NCBI RefSeq assembly: GCF_963924675.1
Contig: NC_089225.1
Span: 81,069,951-81,133,950 of the forward strand
Source of the DNA: Phocoena phocoena
Taxonomy: Eukaryota > Chordata > Mammalia > Artiodactyla > Phocoenidae
Direction: 5' to 3'
Length of the DNA stretch: 64,000 nt
Shown: positions 13,001 to 28,000 of the stretch, piece by piece
Position numbering within the stretch: the stretch's first letter is position 1
Layout: every line of letters begins with the position of its first letter
The notes under the pieces: model-generated
Seen by the model: only the letters and a program-made list of their open reading frames with translations
Databases searched by the model: none
Told to the model about the DNA's origin: nothing
Translations under genes and position numbers: made by a program

Positions 13001-16000
13001 AGTCTCAAAGTATCACCCCCAAAATAGTAACTTTGATCGCTTGGTTAAGGTAGTATCTGACAATTTTCATCAATGCAAAGTTAATTTAGTAACATTAATT
13101 CAATTAACTATTAACAATGATTAACTTTACAATGGAAAAAACTGGCAGGTACTACCTTAACCAAGCGATCAAAGTCAATTAATATCATCAGCAATGGGAA
13201 AAAGAGACAATGTGTGCCTTGTAATACAATGTTCTGAGAAGAACATGGCATTACCTAAATCTAATTGTGGGGAAACAACAGACAAATCCAAACTGAGGAC
13301 ATTCTACAAAGGTCATGAAGGACAAAACAAAGACAGAAGAACTGTCCCCGATTGAAACAACCAAATGCAATGTATCCTTCAAAGGACACTGTTGGGACAG
13401 TTGGCAAAATTTAAATGGGTTCTGTGGATGAGACAGAGATAGTATTGTATCAATGTCAATATCCAGAAGTTGATGGTTATATGTGGTCATGTAGGAGAAT
13501 GTCCTTGAGAGTATCCTTGTTTAATGAATACACACAGAATTATTAAGGGGTAACAGGGTTATCTGCAACTTACTGTTAAATGGTCCAGACAAAGTAAGAG
13601 AACGATATGACAAATGTAGTAAAATATTAAATTTGAGAAATCTAGATGAAGGATATATGAGTTTTTTGTACTATTGTTGGAACGTTAACCTAAGTTTAAA
13701 ATTACCTCAAAATTAAAAAATATTCTGCCCCAATATTCTCTAGAAAATCTATTATAATTTATAGTTTCAGTCTTTTAAAAAATTTCACAGGATTGCATGT
13801 AAGTGTTTAAGAACTAGATTATTAAAATAACTCTTTGAACCAACATTACAAATTCGGGCATAAACTCAGAAGTTTTCATTAATTTCTTTATTTCAAAAAA
13901 AAGATTGTTTATTGAGGAATCAAATCAATATGATTCCTGCTCTCATGGGACTTACACTCTAACCGAAGTTAAATATAGCAAGAAACTCAAGATCTGTTAA
14001 AAGAGGTTTTAAATGTTCAGAGCACTATTTGAATAAGTGGTATGTGGTGGGATTAGGGTAAGGAGGATGACTGTAGTTTAAGTAACTCTATGGGACACAG
14101 ACCTAACCTTAATTTCCTTAGGGTTCATCTTATACAATAAATCTGGAAGGTCAACTGTTAGAAGGAAGGCTACAATAAATAAAGACTATTAAGGTAGATA
14201 CAGATATGCAAATGAAGGCCTAAATCAATAATTAAATTCAATCAACAAGGACAAACCATGTTACCTCTTCTCAAGATGCTTTACACCATTAGAAACCATA
14301 TTACTCTCAGGACCATCTAATCTCAAGTTTCTTTCTCAGTTCCTTACCCCAGAAAAAACTCCGTATGGCTGGGAGAAGTAGAGATGAGCAGCAGGGCCAG
14401 ATCTATTCCGAAGTTCCTTTATTTCTTCTTGCGATTCATGTAACATTCCCAGACACTCCATATTCCTGTCTTGTAACTCATGCAGCTGAAAGATAGGATG
14501 GCAATTAGTGTTCCTTATTATATTCTCAAAATGACAATGGGGAAAAAATCCCATTGGGATAAGTTTAAATTTTATCCAGAGGACTAATTTTATGAATTTA
14601 AATTTAATACAAAGACTCTGAAACAGACTAAGCAAGGAAAGTATATATATTTCAAGCTGCCAGATTTAGGGGTGTCTTGGCCAGAATTATATATATGCAT
14701 GATTTCCTAAAAATGTGAAATGTAGCTGAGACAACCATAACTGTCAATTCAATAGTAAATGCTTCCTATCCTTAAAAAAAAAAAACTTATAGAGGAAGTA
14801 TAATAGCTATGGTCAAGTTAGTTTAGTGGAATATTAGATATGTATATTTTTAAACATAATGAACATGAATGAACTCTGAAGTCTGTAAATGACAAGATCA
14901 AGTTTACAAAGTATTTAATAAGATGTCAGGGTGCTCAATCATCCTAAACAAGTAGTTTCTTCTCCCTTGTTTCAAAATTTTTTTTTATAGTTAGATACAC
15001 AAGCATGTTAAAAGAGTACATAATTTTCAGAGAACATTTTAACTTCAAAAATTTCTTCGAGTGTGTTATGTGGACTAGATCATCAGCACCACTAGGGCTA
15101 GGGGTGCTTATTAAAAAATGCAGGTTATCTTATTTTAAAAACTGTTGGGTTAGTTAATATAGACCTGTAAAAGGGTCATGTATTCCTAAAGAATCTTATA
15201 AACTCAAGGTTTTCCTATTAATCAAGAAGGATGTTGTCTTGTTACTATTATTTTAGAGACAGAATCTTTAAAAAGCTTTACTTCTTAGATCTCATAATTT
15301 TCAGCTTAATCTTCTGTTGTTGTTTTAAATCTGGTTATCACCCTTAGCCATTCTTATTCACAAAGAAGAAAGGAACTATTCATTCCTCCCCTCCCATATA
15401 ACACAAGATAAAGGAAGATTTCATTACCTCCATCGTCAGTTGTCTTTGGGCATCTTTGGAAGCTTGGAGGTGAAGTCTCAGCTCTTCCTTCTCAATCACA
15501 TGCTAACAACATATTAAAAGAGACATGTGAAGCCTTCCCATATAAAATACAGGTTACTCTCTTTTTAAGACATCTTAAGAACGTATTTCAGGGATGTAGT
15601 CCAGAGGATTATCAAAAGCTAACCTTTCAAAAGCCAAATAAGTGCAATAAAATGGGCAGAATACAAAATCCATCAAGGTGTTCAGAGGACGATGAGCATG
15701 AATCAGTAGTTCACATCACAACTTTCTGAGGAAAATCCATTTTATGGAAAGAAATAGTGATTTGAAAGTAGTTATTCACGATATTTCATGACAGAAGACT
15801 AAAACAGCAATCAGATTAAAGCAATGTAAAAGGGTGGGGACCATGTTTATTTTGCTTAATGTATCTAGCACTTAGCAGAGTGCATAGTACTAGGTCAGTG
15901 CTTAACAAACACCTGTTGAATGAATGAACCTACTTCTTTAAGTTTGTGCTGAAGATCTACAATCTGAGACAAGAGAGAGGAAATCTCTTCTTGGTAACGA

Positions 16001-19000
16001 ATCAGTTCATCACTCTTCCCAGACAATTCTTCAGTCATTCTGGACATCTGAGCATTTGTTTCACCTGGAAAACAAAATAAAAAACTTAAAATTCATATAA
16101 ATATAGGGCAGAGGTTGGTAAACTATGGCCTGTGGGCCAAATCCTGTTTTGTAACAAGCACTGGACTACCGCGAATTGATTTTTCTCTAACATAAATTTA
16201 AAATAATAAACCCGGATAACCCAATAGAGAAAATTAAAGATTCTTCTGAAATAGACTAATGCTGGGAATTTAATAGGAGGCACTGAAGCTAAAAAGAGAT
16301 AACTTGTAAAGGCAAGCAAGCTAAAGATTCTGCCTCAATCTTTTTCTTTATGAAGGACAAGAAGGCTGAAAAGAGATAGGTGAATTATATATCTTTGCAA
16401 GGGCCAAGATATTTATGTCTTTGAAAACTCTTCAGGAATGTAAATAAGATCCCAAAAGAAATGAAAATCAAACTTAACAAATCTAACAAAGGAATATTTC
16501 CAGAATGGAACAGTCACAATCTGTAAAAGCTACTGAGATGCTTCTGTAGGAGAGACTTTCTGGGATACCCAGCAAACTGAGTAGGGCCTCTAAAGCAATT
16601 CTTACAACGCAGCATTCTTGCATGCTTTAGAATTCCACTGGGGAATCTTTGTTTCATATAAAAATTTTGACATCTAAACCCAAGTGGCAAAGCTATTTCT
16701 AAGTGTTATATAAAACTATTTTTAAATCGATGTAAGTCTATAGCAATTCAAAGGATGGCAATAAGGAGACAGGAGACCAGAATATAAACTCTTAGGTAAG
16801 TCATTGCTTTTTGTTTTTAAAGTGTAAAAGGTGGGTAATGATAGTGTTGATGGAGAAGATTCAATTTACATTACTCTGGTTCTCTAATATTCTGTGCAAG
16901 GTACCACATTCTGAAGCCCACAGCTCAAATGATCTGATATGTTGTTATCATACCTTCTCTTTCAACATAAAAGGCTATATATATCAATATTTATAAAGAG
17001 ATTAAAATTTTTTCTCTAGTAAAGCTGATCTTTTTCCAACTGATTTACTTTAAAAAATTTTAGGTAACAATACAAGAGAGTAAAATATATTCCTTTATAG
17101 ACACAGAGCTGGCATTTAACAAATACTCATTGAGTGTTACGTTTTACACCATCATTTAATCCCTAGATTTGCTACTAATCAGTTTTCTGACTTTGGCAAA
17201 TCATATTCTCTATAGGACTATTTCCTCATCAACAAAATAAGAGCTTTGGTTACTTTCATTCTAACACGCTATAATGGGTAGAAATATAGGTCTTTATTTA
17301 ATGATGATGATAATTTGAAACAAAGATACTTCTTAAAAGTACATATGGTACTTTATTTAGAGTTGTGGGCTCAATGTGATATTCCAAGATTTTCAGCAAT
17401 TATTTAAAATTGTTTCTTGAGATGCTTCTATTGAAACCATTGACCTAATTTCTGAGTTAGTGATATCCTACCAAAGAACTGCCCAAAGGCTATAAAACAG
17501 AATACATTAACACTTACGAAGTTCTTTAACACAATCACTGACAAGCTGTTGTTCCTTCTCTTCATAGGTAATCGTTTCTGTCTTTATGTGACAAGCCTTC
17601 AAGAAAAAAAAAAAATCAGTATGTGATAATATCTTCTAATGATTTTATAGTATTAACTAAAAAAATCTTTACTACTTATTTAAAGATAAAAGTTCATCAC
17701 TTACAAAGGAAAACAAAAACTCATAAAGCTTTATCTATCATAAAATAAAGACCATGGAAAAGGACATGACAAATATCTCCCCCTTATTCCTCTCAGGGCC
17801 TTCGCACATGCCTACTCATCCCCACCCCAACCCCTCCCCTCTACTACATATATCTCTGATAGGCTAACCCTTAGCCTCAGCTAAAATGTCACATGTTTAA
17901 GTAGGACTTCTTTGATCCATTCCCCAACCCCCCATTATATAAGCTCATGAAACACTGTAGTTTTCCAATATAGTTCTTAACTTAGTTGTAATTATTTAGT
18001 TATTTGTGTAAACTCCACAAGCTCTACATTCTATGCTGTGCCTTTCTCTATTCCACCTGTCAGCTTGCTGTTATCCACTTTTCAGTGGGATCTAAGTAAC
18101 AATGGAGGGCAAGCACCTGTGCCTTGGCTGTCACCGCCCCCCCCCCCCCCCCCACTGCAATGTCAATAGCAAGTCCTTAGTTATGCCATATTTCACCTTA
18201 ATACTACCTGGACCTAAACCTTATAGCCTTTAAGGTAAAGGAGAGTGAGAATTAAGTTGACTGTACCTTGGATCGAAGAACCATATTCTCTTCTTCCAGT
18301 TCCTTGAGCTTTTCTTGCAGCATGTCCAACTGCAGCAAACCTTGAGATAAGCTAAAGGACTCACTGAAGCGAAGAGGTGTAGAGCAGCTGGAATCAGTTT
18401 CACTCTCTTCAGAAGCAATGGAGACAACTCGAAGTAACTCATCTTTCTTGGACAGCTCATGCTGCAGTTGATTAACCTGTACATCAAAAGGGTTTGATTT
18501 ACAAGATGGTCTTTATTTTGCATTATTTACAAGTAATATAGCTTCTAATTCACGGAGCAATTGTTTCTCACCATACAACAAAGTCATAAAATCAGCTGTT
18601 AGGTTTTACTGACTAAAGTAACAAGGGCTACAAAGAGAGTAACAAACCTCAGATACTTCCTAAGCTATAATTTTAGAGCATTAACTCAACAAATACAGCT
18701 TTCTCTATACTAGGTGAAAAGAAAAGCCAATTTCCATATTCTATATAATGGGAATATAGGAGGAAAATTTCACATAAGATGATACATTCACAATTCAAAA
18801 CAAAACAAAATGGAAGAAACTTCAAAGTATCAGAATAGAACCTTACTTCAAATTCTCATCCTAAAGGTTTGTATTTTATAAGCTGCATAACTATACATGA
18901 CTTCCCAACTTTAGTTCTAGGGAATAAGTACTTTTAACACAAAGACTTGAATGTTATTAAACATGATGATTTATAAAATATAAATGAAACCAGATAATAA

Positions 19001-22000
19001 CAAATTATGGAAGATTTAAAATGTAACCATTCAAATTAATAATAAATCAGTTCTCACTAAAAATATTTATTGCTATGGGATAAATATAGTTTCAAAAATT
19101 TCTTTTCCTTTTCTTTTCTCCTTTTGTTTGGGTTTCTGAATAAAGATACTTCCTTTGGGTACCTATTATTTGGGGGTACATTTAAAAAAAATAAATTTAA
19201 GATAAGATCACACAAAAAATCTATAGAAAGGAGTAAGGATAAAGTGTTAGAATCTAAGCAGGATGCCACAAGTACTGTAGGTACTGAATACAAGCTTTTA
19301 TATTGACTAAGGTAGAGTCACATGAGTACTCCTCTGTACAATAACACTTCATTTCTCTACTGGTTAGTTTAATGGATACTATTGTCATCACTTCAGGGAC
19401 ACCCAGGAAAATAAATTCTCCATTTCCCAAGACCTAATTGCTTCATGCTGCAAATACTTGATCCAGGACTTACTTGATCAAAGGCTTGTCCCAGTTGCTC
19501 CTCGAGGGCTTCATTGTGCTCAGACAAGGCATGGTTCCGCTTTAAGAGAGCTTGTCCAATTCGAGCAGCTAGCTCCAGATCACGATCCCTCTGTTAAAAT
19601 ACCAAACACACCTTTTGAGTACAAACAAAATTAAGTGGTAGTTTAAAATTCTGCAGTCACTTTTGCTAAACTCAAAAGCAATGTCCTAGAAAGCATCAAG
19701 ATCCATTTTAATGCCCAGATATTACAAATGAATACAGGGCCTGACACACAAATGATGTTTAGTATACATTAGTCAAATGGATGACCACCACAGTTATAAA
19801 TGCAAGAGGGCATTTCTTGATATCAAGTGAGGTTTACTGATCACCCCATTAATTAGGATAGAGCAACCCAACTTTTCAACTTATGACTTTAGGGACTTAC
19901 AAAATCAATATAGTCTGTAAAAATGGGGACAGGGCCTGACACACAGTAAAAGCCAAATAAATATTTGTTGAATGCATTTGTCTATTAAGCATGGTAATGA
20001 TACAGTAGGCAGGTTGAATACAGTTCCAATTAGGGCAAAGCTTATATGCATTCAGAGCCAGAGACTTAGAGGAAAGCATAATCAAGAGCCCTATTGTCAA
20101 CTGGTATAAGAATCATGATGTGAAATAAAACAGGGGATATAATAGACTGGACATTTTGAGGCTATAGGGTTCTTCTTAGAGTGTAGAAAAGAAGGGAGTC
20201 TGAAGAAATTGGTGGTAATGATGCAGGAAAGCCTATAGAAAAGTCAAGCAAGGCAAGAGTTACTCTTTCTGGGTAGATGGTGATACTTAGCAAGGCACAG
20301 GAATCCTCGACATGGTGGTAGTGAGGATTGTATTCTGTAAGGTGGAAAACTATCAATATACATCTGAGTGCCTTATAGTATTTGAGAATGGGTTCCACTT
20401 ACATTAATCGCTGTAAATAAAATTATGCTTCTATTTTTTTGGTCCACAGCAACATGAAAACAGGTGGATGGATTATCTCCAAATTTTCAAGGCCCACTTA
20501 CCTCATTTTCAACATAGGCTAAGTGGCATACACAAAATCATTCTGGGGAGCTGCTGAGGGTTAGGGGGGCATATGGGGAGAAGGGTACTTCAAAGAGAAA
20601 GACTGAAATTTCCATCAGATCAACTGAAACTGAAGCATAGGGAGAGACCTCTTGACCGCCACTTCGAAGAGATATACTATACATACTAAAAATGTCATGG
20701 ACAAAGTGAGCTCAAATAATAGCCTGAATAAAAGTAGAAAAGGGAAGATGCTTCAAACTATTGGTGTTGATTTGCAATGGAGCTGCTTCTTGAATGGGCA
20801 GCTCTTTTCAGGGTGAGTGACACCAAGGATTTACTTAAAAAAAATTTTTTTTAAAAGATTGCTTTTCTAGGACAGAGAAGCCAGCCAGCACCATTATAAC
20901 ACAATAACAAAAAATTAAGCCCTCTACAATTTCATAACAATAAACTTCAGGAGCCATCTTCTTTGGAATGCCAGTTGGTATGCCAGTTGTTCTACCTGTA
21001 ACAACCTTATACAGAACAACCTACAGCAAAGACATCATCATTTTTCATTGATATGCAAATTTGATAGATTCTAAATGATCTTCAAGTTTTAGCTTTTTGT
21101 ACTGGAGAAAAAAAAGACATATTCCTACCTCTGCCAGGAGATGTGTAACCATGTCGATGTCATTGTACGTTTTGGTCATCTGCTCCACCCTGTCTGTGCC
21201 TAGAACTAAGATAGTTAAAAACAACAGTTTATAGGATATAGAAATAACACAAAGTTTTAAACAGTCATAAGAATTGAAAGATAACAACACAACAAACAAC
21301 CCAGGCTTTTACAAAAAGCCATTCAGAATTAAAAAATAGGTGAAAAAAGAAAAGGGAAAGAAATATTTCATGTGTTAGACACTCAGGAAATGGACCAATT
21401 ACTACAAACAAAATGTACATCATACAATAAATTAAGAAAGTATCAAATGATCACAAGGCAGCTACCTCCTGACTGTCTCCTCTTCCCTTGGTAAGACTGG
21501 AACTTTGGGGACTTCCCTGGTAACGCAGTGGTTTAGAATCCACCTGCCAATGCAGGGTACGTGGGTTCGAGCTCTGGTCCAGGAAGATCCCACATGCCGC
21601 AGAGCAATTAAGCCCGTGTGCCACAACTACTAAAGCCCGTGCGCCTAGAGCCCATGCTCTGCAACAAGAGAAGCCACCGCAGTGAGAAGCCTGTGTACCA
21701 CAGTGAAGAGTAGCCCCCGCTCGCCACAACTAGAGGAAGCCCGTGCGCAGCACTGAAGACCCAATGCAGCCAAAATTTATTTATAAAATAAATAAATTTT
21801 ATTTTATAAAATAAATTTTATTTAATTAATTAATTAATTTTAAAAAAAGATTGGAACTTTGGTTCACTCACACTAGAGAATGTGAGACTGGAGAATGAAC
21901 TGAACCACCAATTGTTTTACATCCTAATCTAAATTAAAGTTATTGAGGGGCGAGTTCATGAGGAGTTATGTATAAAGGAATTTAATTAGAATTCTGTTGT

Positions 22001-25000
22001 GATTATCTCGAACATCTATGATCACCTGTCATGTGAGCTAGTATCAATAGACAAGGAATAGGACTTGTAGGACTTCTTGTAATTCTATTATGAACCATAA
22101 CACTTTTTAGCTTAATTAAAAATCCTTTTCCTTTATGATAAGCTTCATCATATGTAGGCCTTTGCTATAAACTAAACTGTACACTACAGTATTCCTTGCA
22201 TAACTCAAACCCATTATTTCTGGCACTCCATAAATTCAGGAACTGCACTTGACTAATTTAGCTCCAAAGAAGAGAACAGATATGATCCTAATGATTCCAC
22301 AATCACAGTTAGCAATAAGGTAATGATGCATAATAAAGGTAATGGTGGTAATGATGCATAATAAAAGAGGGATCTTTTGACTTTGGAGTGCATTACATGA
22401 AACAGACTTGTGTTTGACTTAGACTGCTTTTAAAATTAGTTTGCCTTGAAGTGTGAAAAATCAGAGGTTTGAAGCAGAAAAGTTGAATTCACATATTTGA
22501 GTGAGCTCGAACAAGTCACTTCCCCATTCTGAGATTCAGATTCCACATTTATAATATGAAGCTGATAACCTCTCACAAGGTCATTAGGAGGTTCAAATAT
22601 GATAATCTGCTAAGTAGTATTTAGTAAACTGCTAGGTATCATGTAACTATTTACAGCTATACTCTTTAAACACAACTGGTATGTATGAAACAGCCCTGAT
22701 TTAAAATTCTCTGTAAATAATACACTGAGTTGGCAGCAGAAACTATGATTTAAGTCATCTATACTTCTTTAGTCCCATCTTAACACTTAAGGCTGCTCAA
22801 AAGACACCATTAGATAGGTTTTACTCTAATCTGAGCTTTTAATTTTTCTTCTTAGCACCACTGCTTAAAATGAAACTGGGAATTGGGACTTGCCTGGTGG
22901 CGCAGTGGTTAAGAATCTGCCTTCCAATGTAGGGGACGCAGGTTCGATCCCTGGTCAGGAAACTAGATCCCATGTGCATGCACAACTAAGGAGCCTGCTG
23001 GCCACAACTAAGGAGCACATGTAACATAACTAAGGAGCCCATGAGCCACAACTAAGGAGCCTGCCTGCTGCAACTAAGACCCGGCGCAACCAAAAAAAAA
23101 TAAAATAAATAAAAAATAAATAAATATAAAAAAATAAAAATTAAAAAATATGAAACTGGGAATTACCCAGAGCTTAATTATTAATGATAGTCTTACTTCT
23201 AGTTAAAAGTAAAACAAAGTGTTGGGGTTGATAGTGTTAGGAGATAGCTGAAAAAGTTTTAAATTGAAAATAAGAAAACTAAAAACAACAACAACAACAA
23301 AAACACTAGAAAGAAACATTTTTACTCCAAAAGAATTTTTATTTACAAGTAGAGAATTTTTACTTATTAGTATAAATTAAACTATAATTTAACCTCAGGG
23401 ATAAGGGAAATAGGCTTTTGGGCCAGGAATCTTCACAGTTTAACTTGGTAGCATAGCAGGAACAAAGGATTAAAAATTATGGCAGATACTAACAGCGTGT
23501 GGTCTCTTCTACTGCTTGTCTCAATAATACACGGGAAAAAAATCAAGTCAATATATCCACACTCTAAACTACAGAAAACTAGCCAATGGTTGCAAAAACA
23601 AAAGTAATGCAGGGCAGTGGGTCTCAACTCCAGATTCTAATTTAATTCATTTGGAGGAAGTCCAGGGCACAGGTAGTACGTAAAATATGCCAGATGTTCT
23701 GACGTGAAGCTAGGGATGAAAACTACTGATCCAGGGTTAACACTCAAAGCAAGAACCAGCAATCCTGGAGACTCAGATAAAAACAGTTTTTATACAACTA
23801 ATTTAAAAAATACATGACATGGCTTATATTATACGACTGATAAGAGTTGAAGATGAAGTGGCAAATTTAATCTGAAGTCAAACCAGTAAATTAAGGATGT
23901 AATAAAATACTGTGAGATACCAGTCACACATGATGAAAGGGGAATAGAAAATGAAGGACACAGTAATACAGAAGTGTTTAGAATAAAATATGTTTTAGTG
24001 AGGAGAAACTAAAATATATTTCCCATAAATGCTTACCATCTGTCATAGTCTGACAATTTAAAGCTGAACCTTAAGAAGTTACCTAGTTTAATGATCTCTT
24101 TTTCTTATATAAGGAACCTTGACTAAGAGGAATTATGTGACATGTCCAAGACAGCAAAGCAAACTATTAGTGTCAAAGCCAATATAATAATGAGGTGATA
24201 ACAACTCCCGTCTCACAAAGTCATAAGAAAAAACTTGGGTCTGTTCATTCTCAGTGGCGGAAATGGGCTCTTTGCACCATGTTGCTGTTTCTACCACAGT
24301 CCCACCACGATCAAAAGGCTTTTATCTGATGAAATATTAGAGTATTTATCTGTGAACACAAGTTATAAAACAACATACGTACCATTTTATTTATTTATTT
24401 ATTTATTGCGGTACACGGGCCTCTCACTGTTGTGGCCTCTCCCATTGCGGAGCACAGGCTCCGGACGCGCAGGCTCAGCGGCCATGGCTCACCGGCCTAG
24501 ATGCTCCGTGGCATGTGGGATCTTCCCGGACCGGGGCATGAACCCATGTCCCTTGCATTGGCAGGTGGACTCTCAACCACTGCGCCACCAGGAGAGCCCC
24601 ATTTTTCTTTTTAACGTGTGAGTATATCTATACATGTCTATACACAAGAGACGCTGGAAGGCTATAAGTCAAAATGTTAATAGTGGTTATCTTTGAGTAG
24701 GGGTTATGGTTGATCTGTTGCTTTCTGTTCAGTTTTTTGCTAATTTTCCATGAAGAACAAATGTTATCATTGCAATCAAAAAGTAGCAGCTCTTGTTAAG
24801 AGGTTTCAAAAAGGAAAAATGAATTTTCAAATGCTTAAATATTTATTATGGCAAAGAAGTTAGATAATGCAACCAGAATTCTCCAATTCTTATGTTTTAA
24901 GTGAAACAGTCTATAGACCACCAAGCCCCAAAGGCTGGGCCACCTCAACTGCACCGAGTTGCTCAATTCATAGAGGAACACAAAGCATAGAGGAACACAA

Positions 25001-28000
25001 AGGATTCCTCTCTGCAGCCTAATCAGTTCTGTCTTCTCTTCTCTAACACAATACTCCTGATAAAGATAGGCTGCTTGGGATGATTCCAAAAGTACTCAGG
25101 GCAAAGCTCTTAAGTATTCTCTTGGCATTTAAGTATTGTGATTAAATGCTTCCAAAGCGATAGACTAATTCTTCACTGTAATTCTGTAACCAGGAATTCA
25201 GGGCCAAGCAGGCTGACTTTATTATAATTCTATCAAATACTATTTTTCCTTCAGTTCTCAGAGGTTAAAATAAAATATGTTAAATGGTACAGAAATTACC
25301 AATGCTCCTTGTTTGTTTCCAGACATGAACTTTCTAACTCTCTAAGAACAAATTATATATCAGGGAGAAAATAAACATTTGTACAGAACATTTTTGGTTT
25401 CTGAAGGTTGTTAGTTAATGTTCAACATTTTTGGTTAATATTTGGAGAATCTAATATTCCTGAAAAAATATGGGGAGATATATATAAGCACTTCACTAAT
25501 TCTTACTCTATGTTATATCTGTGTAATTTCACATCAACCATCCCCCAATCATTTTCAGGATGGAAAATGCCAATGTTAATCCGTTTTGATATCCCTGTTA
25601 TTTATATGAGATGGTTCTTGAATAGTTCTCATATGTCCTTTTACAAGGTCTAGAGTTTTTACCCCAATTATCTAATTTTTAAAAGACTTCTAATCTTTCA
25701 TCACTCTCCAAACCTCCCACACCAAAAAACAAAAGCAAGACAACAAAAAACAAAAACGAAACACACAGTTTCACATGGCAGAGTAAAAGCTAGAATAACT
25801 CCTGATAACTACGGACAGGTCTTGAGGTTTTAACCCCAAAGAAGTGGTTCTTGCTACTATAATACAGAGAACATTTCTGCAATAGAAAAAACTGCCTTCA
25901 AAAGAACTGAGGCAGAACAAAAAGGAGGCTGGTGATATATACGGTCTAGGACAGCCTTTCTCAACAGGGTTCCAGGCGAGAATTAAGCCCCATAGATAAT
26001 GCTTTGAGTTATCTCTGACAAATGCTCTGACAAATAATACCTACCTAGTACATAATGTAGAGGTGATAAGGTAATTCATTCTACAATAAATGTCTTAGGG
26101 CATATGGCTTAATTCTTCTGTGGAACTGGTTGCGAGGAATTATGAATCCGCTAACCTCTACAACTTGACTTATGGTTAATGCTTCCTGAACATTATCTGT
26201 TGTATTTCCTTTCTTGCCAGTACAGGTTAATGATTTTCAAGGGCAGAGTTGAGGAAAAGTATAACTATCAACCAGAAGTAATAATTTCTACAATCTATTT
26301 CTTTGCAAAATTCTACACCCTCCCTAATTCCTTAAATTCTCCAATTAATGTCACTGTGAAATGGCCATATGGCTTTGGTGACAAAGCTTTAGATCAGTGG
26401 TTCTCAAATCTGAGTGTGCACCAGTACTATCAGGAGGACTTGTTAAAACAGACGGGCCCCACCCCCAGAGTTTCTGAATCAGTAGATCTGGGATGGTAGC
26501 ACAAGGATCTGTGTTTTTAGCAAGTACCAAGTGATATTATATGTCATTAATGATGTGTAATTATTACACATCATTAATGACATATAATATCACTTAGTAC
26601 TTGTAATTAATGATGCCTTAATTACAACTTATATAACCACCTCCTTTTTTCTTATGCATTAGGAAGTGGTACAGGTGATCCCTTACTCCCAAATAAAAAA
26701 TACCCTGAAGGGCAGATCAGGTTTCTATTTTCAGCCTTCACACGAACAAATAAATGGTACTTTCTGTCACAGTGTGATCTGATCGCACTGCTTGCCCCAT
26801 GTCACTGTGGGGCTCTCTCTTAATAAAATTAAGAAAACCCTGCACGCAAAACATTCTTTGAGTATCTTAAACTTTGTGTAAGGCAGGGACTAGGAGAGAA
26901 TTACTTTTTTGGACCCACCCATTGTTTACTTTTAAAATAAAACACTTGAGAGCCATCTCTTTCTGGTTTGGTAGGGGATTCAAAGAACAACCAGTGTCCT
27001 TTTATTCATGTGAGATAGGTTCCCATCCCAAAACCTTGCCCATGTTTCCTTCCAAATTTCTTTGTTTTCTTCTCATGGCTCTTTCAATTTCTTTGTGTTA
27101 TATAAGAGAGAAAGTGCCTCTGCCTGTGCCGCCTCTTTTTATTAGCTGCTATAATTCATTTTAATGAGCATGAGTATCTACTGGCATGTGAGGTAAGTCA
27201 GGATAAGAAGGGGCTGAAACAGCACCAGGGAGCTGAACCCTAGGATGGCTTGCCAGGGTCTGTAGTAACTATTCTAAACCACAAATCTTGACATCTCAAG
27301 GGCATAGAAAACTGTGGAAAAGGGTAAGAGAATGGTTTGTATCATGCCTTTTAAGTTCTTTTTTTAAAAAAATTTTTAAATTTATTTTTGGCTGCGTTGG
27401 ATCTTCATTGCTGTGCGCAGGCTTTCTCTAGTTGTGGTGAGCGGGGGCTACTCCTCGTTGCGGTGTGCAGGCTCCTCATTGAGGTGGCTTCTCTTGTTGC
27501 AGAGCACGGGCTCTAGGTGCACAGGCTTCAGTAGTTGCAGCACGAGGGCTCAGTAGTTGTGGTACACGGGCTTAGTTGCTCCATGGCATGTGGGATCTTC
27601 CTGGACCAGGGATCGAACCCTTGTCCCCTGCATTGGCAGGAGGAGTCTTAACCACTGTGCCACCAGAGAAGTCCCCATGATTTTAAAATCTTGGTCAATT
27701 TGCTAAACAAAGTAAATCACTTATCTTTTACATTCATAAGATAGAAATTCATAATGAAGTTTATTTATATTTGAGTGAACTGTTAACCCAAAGAATTGAT
27801 ACCTTTAAAATAACAGTGAAATTAAAGTACAGTACAGAGATAAAGTATCAGTGAACGGATGATGATCCTAGCTTCTATGCTTCATGATATTAGGTGTATC
27901 ATATGTAGTTTAATTTTCAAATTGTTGAAGTGAAAATAGTACCATTAGATGAAAGGAATAGGACACTTTTCCAGATCTTGGAAGTATGGATCTTGTAACA

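Noticed and set aside
24235..24621. 128-codon frame at 24235
   Set aside because: Its second half is antisense SINE translation (the same peptide text recurs at every SINE), the first half has no recognisable content.
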